Below are positions 24,152-35,596 of a stretch of 64,000 bases of DNA, in pieces (the stretch's first letter is position 1; the number at the start of each line of letters is the position of its first letter). The translations under genes were made by a program, and so were the position numbers. Source of the stretch: Maratus speciosus (Eukaryota > Arthropoda > Arachnida > Araneae > Salticidae); the NCBI GenBank assembly GCA_963932465.1, contig OZ010799.1, positions 158,034,761 to 158,098,760 of the forward strand, given 5' to 3'. Under the pieces are notes generated by a model. The model worked only from the letters and a program-made list of their open reading frames with translations, was not told the DNA's origin and did no database searches.

Positions 24152-24991
24152 ATAGTTTTGCTGAAATAAAATTGTAAAACAGAGATAAAGATGCTTTAAC
24201 ATAGTTCCAGATTTAATCTCTTTAAAAGGTCTTTTACTAAAAATATTTTAAGCTAATTACTTTGAGAAAAATATACCTTTTCATAAACAAGAAAATTCTT
24301 GTAAGATATCTGGGAATATTTATTGCAATATTTTAAAACCAAAAAAAGTTTTTGTTTGCAAGGGCATAGCGTATAATTTTAGAAGAAATGTAATTATTCA
24401 AAAAGAAAAAAAAAGTTTTCTAAAAAGTAGATTTCATTTATTGAATTATATTGATGATTTCAGATTTCTACTTTACAGATTTGAATTTAAATTGCTTTAG
24501 AAAATCCCTGAAAGAAAGTTTAGAAAATATATTATAAATTCATTAAAGTAATTCATGATTTAATCTCTTTGAAATATCTTTAATAATAAACTAAAATGTA
24601 TTATTTTTTAGATAACAGTTTGAGATCATAATCACATGTCTTAAAAGTTTTGTGACACTATTTGTAAATACCCAATTCCACAAATCTGTAAAAAGTGTTT
24701 AAATTGGGATTTATTGCTATGGAAAATATTATTTCCGTTAAATATTTATTTACCTTCTTTATAAAAATTATTGTGTAGGAGAAAACTATAAAAGGTTTTT
24801 AAATATAAAACAGATTCTCATCGAATGCACTAAGAAATTTAAATTACTTCTGATGGCATAAATTTGAATTTTTATTATTTTTGAACGTGCAGCTATATAA
24901 AGGTAAATATAATAATAATAATAAAAAAATAGATTAAAAAAAAAGATTCAATTTTTTAATGTAGCAGTATCAATTTAATCCGCTTTAGATA

Positions 24992-26123
24992 CAGCCGGAC
25001 CTCTATTTAACGAACCTCTATTTAGCGAATTTCTCTATTTTGCGAACTTTTCCTTGGAACCAAGAACATTTTGCGAATTTCTTCGTAAAATAACCTCTAA
25101 ATAGCGAAGTGCATTGTCTATTTAACGAAATTTTTCTTGTGATCAAATTTCTTTTTTCGCCCCATTTCTCAAACTATTTCTGGACATTTGAAACTTATTC
25201 TTTCTTTAAACACATTTTATGATGTTCAATGGCCTTGAACTGGTTTTACCTGACGCCTTCTTTGCCAGCAGTGAGAATTCGGTAAGTACGGAGGACAAAG
25301 ACGATAATCCCATAGAGTAATTTAAAAAAATGTGGATACAGTGAGAAAAAAAGAAGAAATTAACCATGATGTGCTGATTGATGATTGTATTTCACTTAAT
25401 TCTGAAATTGAGACCTCGGAAACACTGTCCGAATTGGATATTTTCGACAGTGTGAAAAATAAAAACAATACAGCAATGAATTGCGATGAAGACGAATATG
25501 ATGATGATGGAAATGAACATGATGCATTAATTAACAAAACTTCGTATGATGAAATGCTAAAATCATTTGAAACAATCCGACGCGGATTACAGTTTGAAGA
25601 CAATACGCATGAAGGTGTTTTTGGTGCATTGCAAAGATGCGAGACGTATTATGAGAGGAAGCACTTTTTAAAAGAAAAAACTCAGGCAAAATTAACAGAG
25701 TTTTTCAGAAATTAAATTTAAGGATGCATATGTTAATGTATGGTTAAATTTATTTATTATAATAATAACAAATACGATAATGTCATTAAAATTCGTTAAT
25801 TTTAAGGTTATTTACTTTAAAGAGAAAATATAGTGTATTCACGGACAATGTTTTGTTTTCCTTGCAGATTTCAAAAATTTAAACACATAGAAAAAATGAA
25901 TTGATGATGGATATTGGTGAGTAAAATAAATAAAAAAATCGATATAATTTATTAAATAAAATGTGATTAATTACTTTTAGTAAAAATATTTATTGTTTAT
26001 GAATTTAAAATCTGTTTTATGTAGTTTAAAGTATTTTAAAAGGTGACTCTCTATTTAACGAATTTTCCATATAACGAACTTTTTTTCGGGATTTAGCGAC
26101 TTCGTTAAATAGAGGTTCGACTG
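24992..26123 (+). mobile_element. pogo/Tigger-type DNA transposon, internally deleted
   Basis: The ends are CAGCCGGACCTCTATTTAAC and, from the right, CAGTCGAACCTCTATTTAAC, with TA duplicated at 24990-24991 and 26124-26125. CAGTCGAACCTC-type ends with TA targets are diagnostic for the pogo/Tigger branch of Tc1/mariner. The element interrupts a satellite monomer at GCTTTAGA[TA]. At 1.13 kb it is too short for a full transposase gene and keeps only the 3' part of one. Confidence 0.9.
25332..25715 (+). pseudogene. pogo-type transposase, C-terminal remnant (127 codons)
   Basis: The open frame encodes an acidic C-terminal region rich in D and E (CDEDEYDDD at residues 51-59), followed by a helical stretch and the ending AKLTEFFRN. 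A QTKLTDFF-like end after an acidic linker is the usual C-terminus of Tigger/pogo transposases. The DNA-binding domain and the catalytic aspartates are absent. Upstream, 24992-25330 holds only the end repeat and decayed sequence. The fragment lies within matching pogo-type ends and a TA duplication, which supports the assignment. It cannot act as a transposase. An independent function for the acidic peptide is possible but unsupported. Confidence 0.75.
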
Positions 26124-28571
26124 TATTAAATAGTTTTAGTGAAATAAATATGAAAAATAGAGATAAAGATGCATTAATACAGTCTCTAATTTAATCTCTA
26201 AAGATCTTTCAGTGAAAAGAAGTTAAACTAATTATTTTGAGAAAAACGTATTTTTTTTAATAAACAAAACAATTCCTGTAACATAAACGAGAATAATTAC
26301 TGTAATATTTTAAAACCAAAAGAAGTTTTTGCTTGCAGTGACATGAAGTATAACTTCCAATGAACTATAATAACATAAAAAAAAAACAAAAAAAAACATT
26401 TATTCAGTTTAATTGAAAATTTCAGTTTTCTACTTCAGAGCTTTGAATTTAATGTGAGTTAGAAATTTGCTGAAAGAAAGATGAGAAAATAGGATTATAA
26501 ATGCCCTAAAGTAGTTCACGATTTAATATCTTTGAAATATCTTTAAGAATGGTCAGAAGCATATCATGTTTAGATAATAATTTGTGATCAAAATCATATA
26601 TCTTGAAAGTTTTATGACCCTATTTGTCAATACCCAGTTTGTTAAATATCCGTAAAAAGTGTTTAAAATAGAATTTAATGCTAAAGGAAATATCACTTCA
26701 GTTAACTATTTATCTATATTCTTTCTGATATTTACTGTGAAAAAAAAATCTATAAAATTTTTTTTAAATACTATAGTGATTCGATGTAGTAAGGATTTTA
26801 AATTACTTCTGATGTCATAAACTCGAAGTTTTATTATTTATTAATGTTGACATCATAAAGCATTACTAAATAAATAAAAGTAAAAATAGCTTTTTTTCTA
26901 AAAAAATCAGTTTTCTAAAATAGCGATAGAATAAAATCCGCTCTAGGTATTAAAAAATTCACTGAAATAAGTATGAAAATCAGAAATGAACATGCATTAA
27001 CACAGTGCCTAGTTTTTATCTCTTTAAAAGATCTTTTAGTGAAAAGAATTTAAGCTAATTATTTTGAGAAAAATGCACCTATTTATAAACAAAACAATTT
27101 ATGTAACATATCCAACACTATTTATTGTAATATTTTAAAACCAAAAGAAGTTTTTGCTTGCAGTGACATAAAATACAACTTTAGATGAAATGTATTGTAA
27201 TAGAAAGAAAAAAAGTAGGGTACTTTTAAGTATTTACATTTATTCAGTTTAATTGAAAATCTCAGTTTTTTACTTTAGAGCTTTGAATTTTTCTGAAAGT
27301 AAGATGAGAAAATTCGATTCAAAATGCATTAGCGTTGTTCTGATTAAACTCTTTGAAACCTCTTTAAAAATGATCTGAAGCGTATCATTTTTAAATAACA
27401 GTTTAAGATTAAAATCACAGATCTTGAAAGTTTTATGACCCTATTTGTCAATCCCAGTTTGTTAAATCCGTAAAGAGTGTTTAAGAAAGAATTTAATGCT
27501 AAAGAAAATATCACTTCAGTTAACTATTTATCTATATTCTTTCTAATATTTATTGTTAAAAAAAAAACTATATAAAGCTTTTTAAAAAACTATAGTGATT
27601 CGATGTAATAAGGATTTTAAATTACTTCTGATGTCATAAACTCGAAGTTTTATTATTTATTAATGTTCACATCATAAAGCATCATATTTATAAGTACTTA
27701 CATTTATTCAGTTTAATTGAAGATTTCAGTTTTCTACTTTAGAGCTTTGAATTTTTCTGAAAGTACGATGAGAAAATGCGATTCAAAATGCATTAACGTT
27801 GTTCTGATTAAATCTCTTTGAAATATCTTTAAGAATGAACTAAAAAGTATCCTTTTTAAATTACAGTTTGAGATTAAAATCCCAGATTTTGAAAGTTTTG
27901 TGACGCTATTTGTCAATACCTAGTTTCATAAATCCGAAAAAGTGTTTAAAATGGAATTTGATGCTAAAGAAAATATCACTTCTGTTAACTATTTATCTAT
28001 ATTCTTTCTGATATTTATTGTAAAAAAAAATCTATAAAAAAGGTTTTTAAAACACTATAGTGATTCCATGTAATAAGGATTTTAAATTATCTCTGATATC
28101 ATAAACTCGAAGTTTTATTAATTATTAATGTTCACATCATAAAGCATTACTGAATAAATAAAAATAAAAATAGCTTTTTTCTAAAAAATTCAGTTTTCTA
28201 AAGTAGCGATAGGAATGTAATCCGCTCTAGATATTAAAAAATTTCACTGAAATAAATACGAAAATCCAATAAGCATGCATTAACACTGTGCCTAATTTTA
28301 TCTCTTTAAAAGATCTTTTAGTGAAAAGAATTTAAGCTAATTATTTTGAGAAAAATGCATCTATTTATAAAGAAAACAATTTCTGTAACATATCTGAGAC
28401 TATTTATTGTAATTTTTTAAAACCAAAAGCAGTTTTTGCTCACAGTGACATAAAATATAACTTTAGATGAAATGTACTTTGATAAAAAGAAAAAAAGAAG
28501 GGCATTTTTGAGTATTTACATTTATTAATACATGGAAATTATTCCAGAGAGAAACATTCGTCTTGCATATA

Positions 28572-28729
28572 ATATTTCAAATGAAAATCAAATTTCAAAG
28601 TAATTGCTTAAGAGGTGCAAAGGCCAACACTCTCACTTCTTTTCTTTCTTCTCTAATCTTTCTGACTATGTTGGCCTTTGCGCCTCTTAAGCAATTACTT
28701 TTAAATTTGATTTTCATTTGAAATATTTA
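28572..28729. repeat. Hairpin element with 58-bp arms
   Basis: Arms at about 28572-28629 and 28671-28729 are inverted copies. For example AAGTAATTGCTTAAGAGG is matched by CCTCTTAAGCAATTACTT, and AAAGGCCAACA by TGTTGGCCTTT. The loop is about 40 bp and T/C-rich. It lies inside a satellite monomer and looks like a small MITE. Confidence 0.8.
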
Positions 28730-29338
28730 CATTTATTCATTTTAATTGAAAATTTAAGTTTTCTACTTTAGAGCTTTGAATTTTTCAGAGAGAAAGATGA
28801 GAAAATGCGATTCAAAATGCATTAACGTTGTTCTGATTAAATCTCTTTGAAATATCTTCAAGAATGAACTAAAAAGTATCATTATTAAATAACAGTTTGA
28901 GATTAAAATCCCAGATCTTGAAAGTTTTGTGACGCTATTTGTCAATACCTAGTTTCATAAATCCGAAAAAGTGTTTAAAATGGAATTTGATGCTAAAGAA
29001 AATATTATTTCAGTTAACTATTCATCTACCTTCTTTGTAATACTTATTGTTTAGAAGAAAAATATAACAGGTTTTTTAAATGCTGTAGTGATAGAGTCGT
29101 AAGAAGTGCGAAATTTAAATTACTTCTGATGGCATAAATTTAAAGTTTTATTATTTTTAAATACGTGCACAATAAAACGCTAATAAACATTTAAAAGTAA
29201 AGATAGTTTTTTTTTAAATCTAAGTTCCGTAATCTAGGGATGGGAATTGAATCCACTCTATATAATAAATAGTTTTGATGAAATAAATATGAAATCCCGA
29301 GATAAATAGGCATTAACTCAGTTCTTAATTTAATCCCT

Positions 29339-29760
29339 TTAATCCCTTAATTCTCGCTCCCGTAATATTCACCGGGCTGTATGTTTTATTCGGATTATTT
29401 GATTCCCACTACACTGTTAAAAATTTTGCAGCATTCTGGCAGGTCATTCGACCGTTTTTTGAAAAAACGGTTTCATAACTATAATTTAACTATATTCTGA
29501 CCTTAAAAGGGCCAATAATATGGTCAGAATAGTGTTAAAATTACGGTTGTGTAATCGTTTTCGGAAAAAACGGTCAAATGACCTGCCAGAATGCTGCAAA
29601 TTTTTAACAGCGTAGTTTTTTAAAATAATGTTATTGGCTTTATTCTGGTATTATTTTAATTGTCATTAAATACGGTGAATATTTCTTATTTCAAAAAAGT
29701 GGAGGCAATAAGCAATCTGAATTTTTAAACCTTAATTTAATGCGACTGTTAAGGGGTTAA
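29339..29760. mobile_element. TTAA MITE carrying a second MITE
   Basis: TTAA bounds both sides and the ends are TTAATCCCTTAATTCTCGC and, from the right, TTAACCCCTTAACAGTCGC. It is the same family as 59869-60081, sharing the TTGATTCCCAC and TTCTTxTTTCAxAAAAGTGG blocks. The 201-bp TA-flanked element 29412-29612 is inserted in it. Its right TTAA is shared with the next element. Confidence 0.8.
29412..29612. mobile_element. MITE with 50-bp inverted ends, TA target
   Basis: The ends read CACTGTTAAAAATTTTGCAG and, from the right, CGCTGTTAAAAATTTGCAGC. Both continue into CATTCTGGCAGGTCATT and CCGTTTTTT. TA flanks both sides (29410-29411 and 29613-29614). It interrupts the TTAA MITE, which is intact at 59869. 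A Tc1/mariner-like origin is suggested by the TA target only. Confidence 0.8.
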
Positions 29761-29994
29761 CCCTCTCGCTGCGCAACCCGAGATAAGCTCGGGCATGCAT
29801 TTTTCCGTTTAATTAATACTATTTGGTTATTCCCACCAGTTATTTTTTAGCAAAAATTTTGTCTCATTTAATTAGGGCAATCTCCCTGATTACGATAGTG
29901 AAAAATTTCTGCTTTAAAGAACCGGCGATAAAAGATTAAAAGTTCTGTAAAAGATGCTCATCGCGAAGAATTACTTACGCAGCGAGAGGGTTAA
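29757..29994. mobile_element. TTAA MITE adjoining the previous one
   Basis: The inverted ends are TTAACCCTCTCGCTGCGCAA and, from the right, TTAACCCTCTCGCTGCGTAA. An internal ACCCGAGATAAGCTCGGG hairpin follows the left end. It abuts the MITE at 29339-29760 and shares its TTAA, so one element used the other's flanking TTAA as a target. Confidence 0.85.
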
Positions 29995-30532
29995 AAGATC
30001 TTTTAGTGAAAACAACTTAAGCTAATTATTTTGAGAAAGATGCACCTTTTTATGAACAAAACAATTTTTGTAACATATCCGAAAATATGTATTGTAATAT
30101 TTAAAAACCAAACGAAGTTTTTGCTCGCAATGACATAAAGTAAAACTTTAGATGAAATGTAATCTGATAAAAAGAAAAAGAAAGTTTTCGTTAAGTATTT
30201 ACATTTATTCAGTTTAATTGAATTTTTCAGTTTTCTACTGTAGAGCTTTGAATTTAAATTGCTTTGGAAATTTGCTGAAAGAAACTGACGGAGTACGATT
30301 CAAAATGCATTAACGTAGTTTATGATTTAATCTCTTTGAAATATCGCTAACAATGAACTGAAACATATCATTTTTAGAAAACAATTTGAGATGAAAATCA
30401 CAGATCTTGAAAATTTTGTGACACTTTATCAATACTTAGTTCCATAAATATGTGAAAAGTGTTTAAAATGGAATTTTATGCTAAAGAAAATATATTACTT
30501 CACTTAAATATTTATCTGCCTTATTTGCAATG

Positions 30533-31303
30533 CAGTAAACTCTGTCTAAGGCGGAATCGATCGGGACTGAGAAAAGTTTCCGTGATAGAAAATATTCCGG
30601 CTTACGCAAACAAGGTCCCCCCCCCCCCCTAAAAAGAATCCCTCAAAGATGATGATCTTTCATTGATTTTACTGACTCGAAAATCGGTTGAAAATTGAAA
30701 TTTGGAAAGATCTTTTGTCTTTTTTGATAAATGCTATTCATGATTACGCTATTCAATTTCTTAGTACTGCTGTAATGCATGCGAATTGCAAGTTTACACA
30801 CACACACAAAGAATGAGACAGAACGCTATAACTTTGAATTTGAGTACAACCTTAAAGTATAATATATTGTACTTTCGAAAATATATATTTTGATAAATGT
30901 TCATTCTACTAGAAATATTAACTTTTAAACACAATTTTGGATATGAAAAAAATGGCATAAGCATAAATTCCTTAACATTTAAACAGTTTCTGTTCTTTTG
31001 AATTATCTTCTTCAAAGTGTTACGGAATTTAACTAACATGCTCGACATTGAGTATTCGACTTATCAGTTTTAAAGTTTAATAAACAAAATGCCTCTCATT
31101 TTTAAATTATCCCCTTTTTCGCCTTATGCAAAATTTTGGTTTCGGTGGGACCTTAAAATCCTTTCCGTTTCCCCGTTAGACAAATTCCGCCTTATGCAGC
31201 ATGAATTAATGTAATTTTCTATGGGTTCGCCGGGACTTGGAAAATTTTCCGCGGTAGACAGATTTCCGGCTTATACAGAGTCCGCCTTAGACAGAATTTA
31301 CTG
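30533..31303. mobile_element. pogo-like MITE, 771 bp
   Basis: The ends are CAGTAAACTCTGTCTAAGGC and, from the right, CAGTAAATTCTGTCTAAGGC, with TA kept on the right side (31304-31305). Subterminal blocks containing CGGCTTA and CCGCCTTA recur several times. It splits a satellite monomer at the TTTATTGTTTAG block. The minus-strand frame at 30794-31048 has no known domain and is probably fortuitous. A C run lies at 30618-30629. Confidence 0.75.
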
Positions 31304-31603
31304 TATTTATTGTTTAGGAGAAAAATATAACATGTTTTAAAATGATCGAGCTGTATAAATTAAGAAATTTAAATTACTTCTGATGGCATAAATTTGAAGT
31401 TTTATCATCTTTGAACGTGTGCACCAGAGCGATTATACTTTGAGCGTGTTCGGTGCGTGTTAAATTTGTTACGCACACTAGCGCAACCTTGCGGCCGGTG
31501 TGCAAAATAGAAATGACCGAAAACGTACTTTAAGTAATCAATAAAAAAGGAGAGGAGGGAAACAGAATAGCTACAAGTTGTTCTTAGATTACACAGTCCA
31601 TTA

Positions 31604-31792
31604 CAGGGTTGCCAGTTTTGCCTCCAATTTTATTCAGAAATTTAGTGTTCATACCAGAAATAAAGAATAGTATTTTATGCTTTATTTAATGAGAGAATTT
31701 TACGATCAAATTAAGTAAAAATTCTTCTTTCGAAATTTCTGGTATGAATTTGAAACTTCGTATTAAAATTGTAGGCCAAATTGGCAACCCTG
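31604..31792. mobile_element. CAGGGTTGCCAG-type MITE
   Basis: The ends are CAGGGTTGCCAGTTTTG and, from the right, CAGGGTTGCCAATTTGG. Inverted arms continue through GGAAATTTCTGG-like blocks. The 8 bases on each side (GTCCATTA and GTCCGTAA) agree at 6 positions, consistent with a hAT-type duplication. A second copy is at 57508-57698. Confidence 0.7.
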
Positions 31793-32019
31793 GTCCGTAA
31801 CGCTGACTTCTGCGCAGCGTAAGTTTCCGATCTAGGTTCCATGCTTGATATACTTCTTTTAAGATTATTTTTGCGGGAGGGGGGAATTTTAGAATTTCTT
31901 TTTTTAATTTTTCTGGTGCCAAATTTTCATTTTACTGTACACAAAAAGAACAACAGACGTTAGAGGTCGCCATTGTCAAATTGCGAAATTTCTTCCCTTC
32001 ATCTGATCAGGCTTATTAT

Positions 32020-32238
32020 TTAACCCTTTCAGGGGCAAAGCATTTTCAATGATAAAGTGTTGAAATAACTGATTGGCCCCGGGATTTACTAACAAATTTA
32101 TTTGAGAAAATGAAAATGGCTATGTTTCACATACATATTAAATTTAAAATATTTTACCAAAATTCTGGTGCCAATGTGGCGTTTGAGAATTAAAATTAAG
32201 TGGTTTCATAAACTTACCACTGTCCCTGAGAGGTTTAA
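32020..32238. mobile_element. TTAA MITE, 219 bp
   Basis: It starts TTAACCCTTTCAGGGGC, like the MITE at 631, and ends AGAGGTTTAA. The shared interior includes GAAAATGGCTATGTT and AAATATTTTACCA. It lies inside the hAT-like element. Confidence 0.75.
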
Positions 32239-32463
32239 TGGCTTTGGTGTGCACAATATACAGCGTTAGTAAATAAATAACATTAAAAATAGTTTTTTCT
32301 TCCTAATAATATAAGTTTTCTGATGTAGCGATAGGAATTTAATCCGTTTTAGATATTAAATTGTTTTGCTGAAATAAATTTAAAAAACAGAGATAAAGGT
32401 GCGTAAACCCCTTCGGGACCGGCGTCTGTTACAGAAATTTAATTCGGTTAGCACCACTGTTTT

Positions 32464-32736
32464 TTAACCCTCCGACTGTCTTGGAAAAGGGCAAAATTGT
32501 AATGTTGTTTTCTCTGCATTTTGTTTTAAATGCTAAAAAAAATGGATTCTTTGAACATTTTATAAAAAAACTTAATAACGAATATGAATGCAATCCTTGA
32601 AAGTATTAATCATTGTTAAATGTATTAAAAATACATTAAATCAATAGAATTATATTACTTTAAATATTGCTTGTATTGCAGTGAAACCTGGAGCTTAGGG
32701 AACGTATTAACACGGGCTTGTCAGTGAGGGGGTTAA
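32464..32736. mobile_element. TTAA MITE, 273 bp
   Basis: It is bounded by TTAA, with ends TTAACCCTCCGACTGTC and, from the right, TTAACCCCCTCACTGACAAG. It lies 10 bp from the gypsy LTR, inside the MITE above. Confidence 0.7.
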
Positions 32737-32746
32737 AAAGTTACCT

Positions 32747-33041
32747 TGTAACATATTATTTAGAATCCGGGGTGGAAACTATCTTAGTTACAAATCAAAA
32801 CTCGATAACTTTTCATCTACTAATAAATTTAATATTTACAACGTGTTTACATGTTACTATTTACAAAATAACTCAGTTAATTTAAAATTACGGCTTATCT
32901 CAGATGCCTTGTCGGCAACAACTCTGTAAACATTCTTCTCATCTCATAAATTCTAATTTACTCAGCTTGTCAGTTCTTTTGAAAGAAAAAGGAAGAAAAG
33001 GAGAGAAAATATGATGGAGTGCGTATTGTTCGAGCGTTACA
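32747..33041 (-). repeat. 3' LTR of the gypsy element
   Basis: The 295-bp LTR begins TGTAAC and ends GTTACA on the plus strand, so a 6-bp terminal inverted repeat with TG..CA ends is present. It is identical to 38119-38413 except for six substitutions. It lies at the 3' end because the genes read leftwards. Confidence 0.95.
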
Positions 33042-33052
33042 CTCTTCCCCTC
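33042..33052 (-). promoter_or_regulatory. Polypurine tract of the gypsy element
   Basis: On the minus strand GAGGGGAAGAG directly precedes the 3' LTR. In this position a purine run primes plus-strand DNA synthesis in LTR retrotransposons. Confidence 0.8.
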
Positions 33053-33252
33053 ACACTGCATTACTGGTCCCTCAGATGCAGTGTACATTTCCTGGGTGGA
33101 TTCATTTGGGATGCTTTCTGGTGCCTAAAATCCTCTATTGGTCTCGTGTTTTTTTATCCTTTCGTAAATATTTGCTTGCTGGGCGTCTGACGTTTCCCGG
33201 GTCTGCCTCTAGGACGAATAAAGCCTTTAGAACATCCACCATCATCTTGCGT

Positions 33253-33534
33253 TTAAGGACACAAAGCTGATATATGATAATTTCCTAAGGGAGAAAAGGG
33301 GTTTTCTTTAGTGGCAATGGTATAAGAATTAGGAGATCTTTGTTTTAAAATAACATAGGGGCCATTGCGACGGGGCATGAATTTAGTTGCTTTGTTACTT
33401 TTCGTTTGACTAATGGGAATCAAAGTAACCCAGACGTGGTCGCCTGGTTTATATTGTTCAGAAGCTTTTAAATGTTTGCCGGCAAAATATTTATGCTTAT
33501 CTTGGCTTTGTTCTATGCGATCTCTTATCTGCAT
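33253..33534 (-). pseudogene. pol: gypsy pol: integrase C-terminal (GPY/F) region
   Basis: This is a 93-codon frame, the last coding piece before the 3' LTR. It shows the integrase C-terminal pattern: a basic helix, YKPGDHVWV (a GDxVW motif, residues 28-36), then RRNGPYVIL (residues 55-63), the GPY/F signature used for chromatin or DNA contact. It overlaps the preceding integrase frame by 10 bases in another frame, so a frameshift separates it from the catalytic core. The start codon is not a real start; the reading continues from upstream in the intact family. It ends at a stop about 210 bp from the LTR, with no envelope gene. Confidence 0.9.
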
Positions 33535-34760
33535 GTAATTTTAGCAATGTTTTTTAAATAAGGAGTTATTTCGGGTATGAAATTATCATTCGCAATTACA
33601 GGGCGTACGTCATGAGCAACATCATTGGAGGTACGTAATTCATGACTAAACATTAAATATGCAGCTGTGTGACCTGTGGAACTACATCTTGCAGTATTAA
33701 GGGCAAAACGGATTACTGGTAATTTTTCACTCCAAGTTGTATGATCATCTCCAACTAGCATCGCTAAGCGGGGTTTTAGATCTCGTTTTTTTCTTTCAAC
33801 CGGATTTGCCTGAGGGTGGTACACCGGAGTTAAACGTTTATCTATCTTTAAGAGAAAACAAACTTGTTGCTTCACAGCACTGATGAATTGCGGACCATTG
33901 TCGATAATGATTTTTCTTAGAAAACCATATCTTAAATACACTTCCTCAATTAAGGTAACACCACATTCCGCGGCTGTTGTGTTATTTAATGCGAAAAGTT
34001 CTACCCATTTTGTGCTACAGTCTTCGATTATAAAAATCCACTTTTTCCCATCTGCTGTTTCTGGCAAGGGTCCAAGTAAGTCTATTGAGAGGGTCTCAAA
34101 TCTTTGACTATGAACAGGTGTTTGTAAAAGTCCAGCAGGTTTTTGGTTACTCGCTTTATAACGAATACAGTCTACACAATTTTTAACATAATCTGCGATA
34201 TCTTTTCTCATTCCGGTCCAGTAATATCTCTGGGATACTCTGTAATAGGTTCCCTCGGCTCCATAATGCCCTGCGGTCGGTGAATCATGGTAATTCTTCA
34301 AGACTTCTTTCCGTTCTTGAACAGGAACAACCAATTGTGCTTCATCTGAATCTGATTCTGAAGAGTAACGATATAAGACTCCTTGGTTTAAGAGGTTACC
34401 ACGTTCAGTCCAATTAGCAAAATCTGTATTATTTTCTTTAGATTCAAACGCTTCGATAATTTTCTTTAAATCTTCATCCTTTAATTGCTCTTCTTGGATA
34501 TCTTTAGGAGATCTAATAGGCATATCAAACGAAATTGTGCAAATTTCACAAGAAGGTTCTTCATAACTGCAAATAGGGCGAGGCAACATATCAGCAACTA
34601 CGTTTGCTTTTGCAGGAATATATTCAATCTTGAGGTTGAAAGATTGTAACTGCAAAGCCCATCGGGATAGTCTGCCTGACGGTGACTTTAAACTCATCAG
34701 CCATTTTAGGGGCTGATGATCGGAGGCAACTGTTATTTCATGTCCTTCAATATAGCCCAA
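33525..34760 (-). pseudogene. pol: gypsy pol: RNase H end and integrase core
   Basis: The frame (411 codons) opens with the end of RNase H (ASDHQPLKWL, then VVADMLPRP near residue 55). An integrase zinc-binding domain follows, with HDSPTAGH and CVDC as the HHCC ligands (about residues 153-197). The catalytic core comes next, with its three acidic residues visible at SIDLLGP, IIDNGPQFI and NPVERK. The order confirms Ty3/gypsy. The protein would cut the LTR ends and join them to the target, giving the 4-bp duplication seen. Both ends of this frame overlap neighbours in other frames, so it is a fragment of a broken polyprotein. Confidence 0.95.
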
Positions 34761-35596
34761 ATGACAGCAAGTGCTTCGCTCTCGGTGGTAGAATGGTTTA
34801 TTTCTGGTGCAGTTAACAAAATACTTGCATTTTCTATTGGACGCTCTTCTTCTCCCTGACCCTGGAGGAAGACAGCACCTAGAGCATATCCACTGGCATC
34901 TGTACGAAGAAGATAGGGCTTGGTCGGATCATTTTGTTTTAGTACTGGAGGATTGATTAATGAACTTTTCAATGCTTCGAAAGCACTTTCTTCTACTTCT
35001 TCCCACTTCCAAGTTGCATTTTCCTTCGTAAGATTACTTAGAGGTTTAGCTATACCTGAAAATTTGGGAATAAAACGTCTGTACCAGGAGCAGGACTGCA
35101 AAAAAGATAGAACTTGTTTTACAGACTTAGGAGCAAGCATTTGTTGAATTGCAGCGGTTTTTCCAGGATCAACTTCGATTCCAGAGTTTGTTATCCAATG
35201 TCCTAAATATTTAACACGGGGGCAGGCAAAATTGCATATTTCACGATTAGCATACAATTTAAATTTCGATAGTTTATTAAAAACTGCTTCTAAGTCAGAC
35301 AAATGTTTCTCAAAACTTTCCGACAAAATTATAATATCATCTAAATAAGACAATATAAAGATGTCTTTGAGGGACTTTCTAAAGTTATCTATTAATCTCT
35401 GAAAAGTTGCTGGGGCATTTTTCAATCCGAAAGGCATTCTAATGTACCGAAAAGTTCCGAATGGACAAATAAATGCAGTTTTGTCTCTATCAGCAGAATT
35501 TACTTCAATTTGGTGATATCCAGACTTCAGATCAATAGTGGTCATATAAGGTGTATGTTTGGCTTCATGGAGCAAATCATCTATTCGTGATGGCAT
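34733..35596 (-). pseudogene. pol: gypsy pol: reverse transcriptase core and RNase H
   Basis: This 287-codon frame starts within reverse transcriptase. TTIDLKSGYHQI (residues 19-30) carries the first catalytic aspartate, and RMPFGLKNAPATFQ and the catalytic SYLDDIIIL box follow. The connection region and RNase H come next (LLRTDASGYALGAV, then TESEALAVIWAI). All key acidic residues of RT and the first two of RNase H are present. The frame overlaps the upstream RT fragment by 20 bases and the integrase frame by 28 bases in other frames, so single-base indels appear to break pol here. Confidence 0.95.

Larger units (their letters stand above)
21808..24989 (+). repeat. Satellite array, monomers with insertions
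   Basis: The monomer resumes after the Helentron-like insertion. The landmark CTACTTTAGAGCTT..GAATTTAAATTGC is at about 21950 and again near 24468. Subtracting the insertions at about 22375-23515 and 23619-24147 gives a period near 850 bp. Further shared blocks are AACTGAAACGTAT, CTTGAAAGTTTTGT, AAAAGTGTTTAAA and GATAGGAATTTAATCC. It is non-coding. Confidence 0.85.
26126..31416 (+). repeat. Satellite array, central block
   Basis: Monomer landmarks CTACTTxAGAGCTTTGAATTT lie near 26433, 27269, 27733, 28759 and 30235. The cleanest period is 836 bp (26433 to 27269). The 464-bp step is a monomer with an internal deletion joined at about 27685. The longer steps contain the hairpin element at 28572-28729 and the MITEs at 29339-29994. 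Frames of 60 codons on the minus strand at 27734-27916 and 28763-28945 are the same monomer segment and not genes. The monomer resumes for a short stretch at 32255-32403. Confidence 0.9.
31425..32246. mobile_element. hAT-like element with 8-bp target duplication
   Basis: GTGTGCAC occurs at 31417-31424 and again at 32247-32254, and the satellite monomer continues across it (TTGAACGTGTGCAC then AATATACAGCG). The ends are CAGAGCGAT and, from the right, CAAAGCCAT. An 8-bp duplication with CARAGxxAT ends fits the hAT superfamily. The element carries two further MITEs (31604-31792, 32020-32238) and no transposase. The minus-strand frame at 31686-31922 overlaps the inner MITE. Confidence 0.75.

Noticed and set aside
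33019..33270. 83-codon plus-strand frame
   Set aside because: It is antisense to the LTR edge and integrase C-terminal region of the gypsy element.
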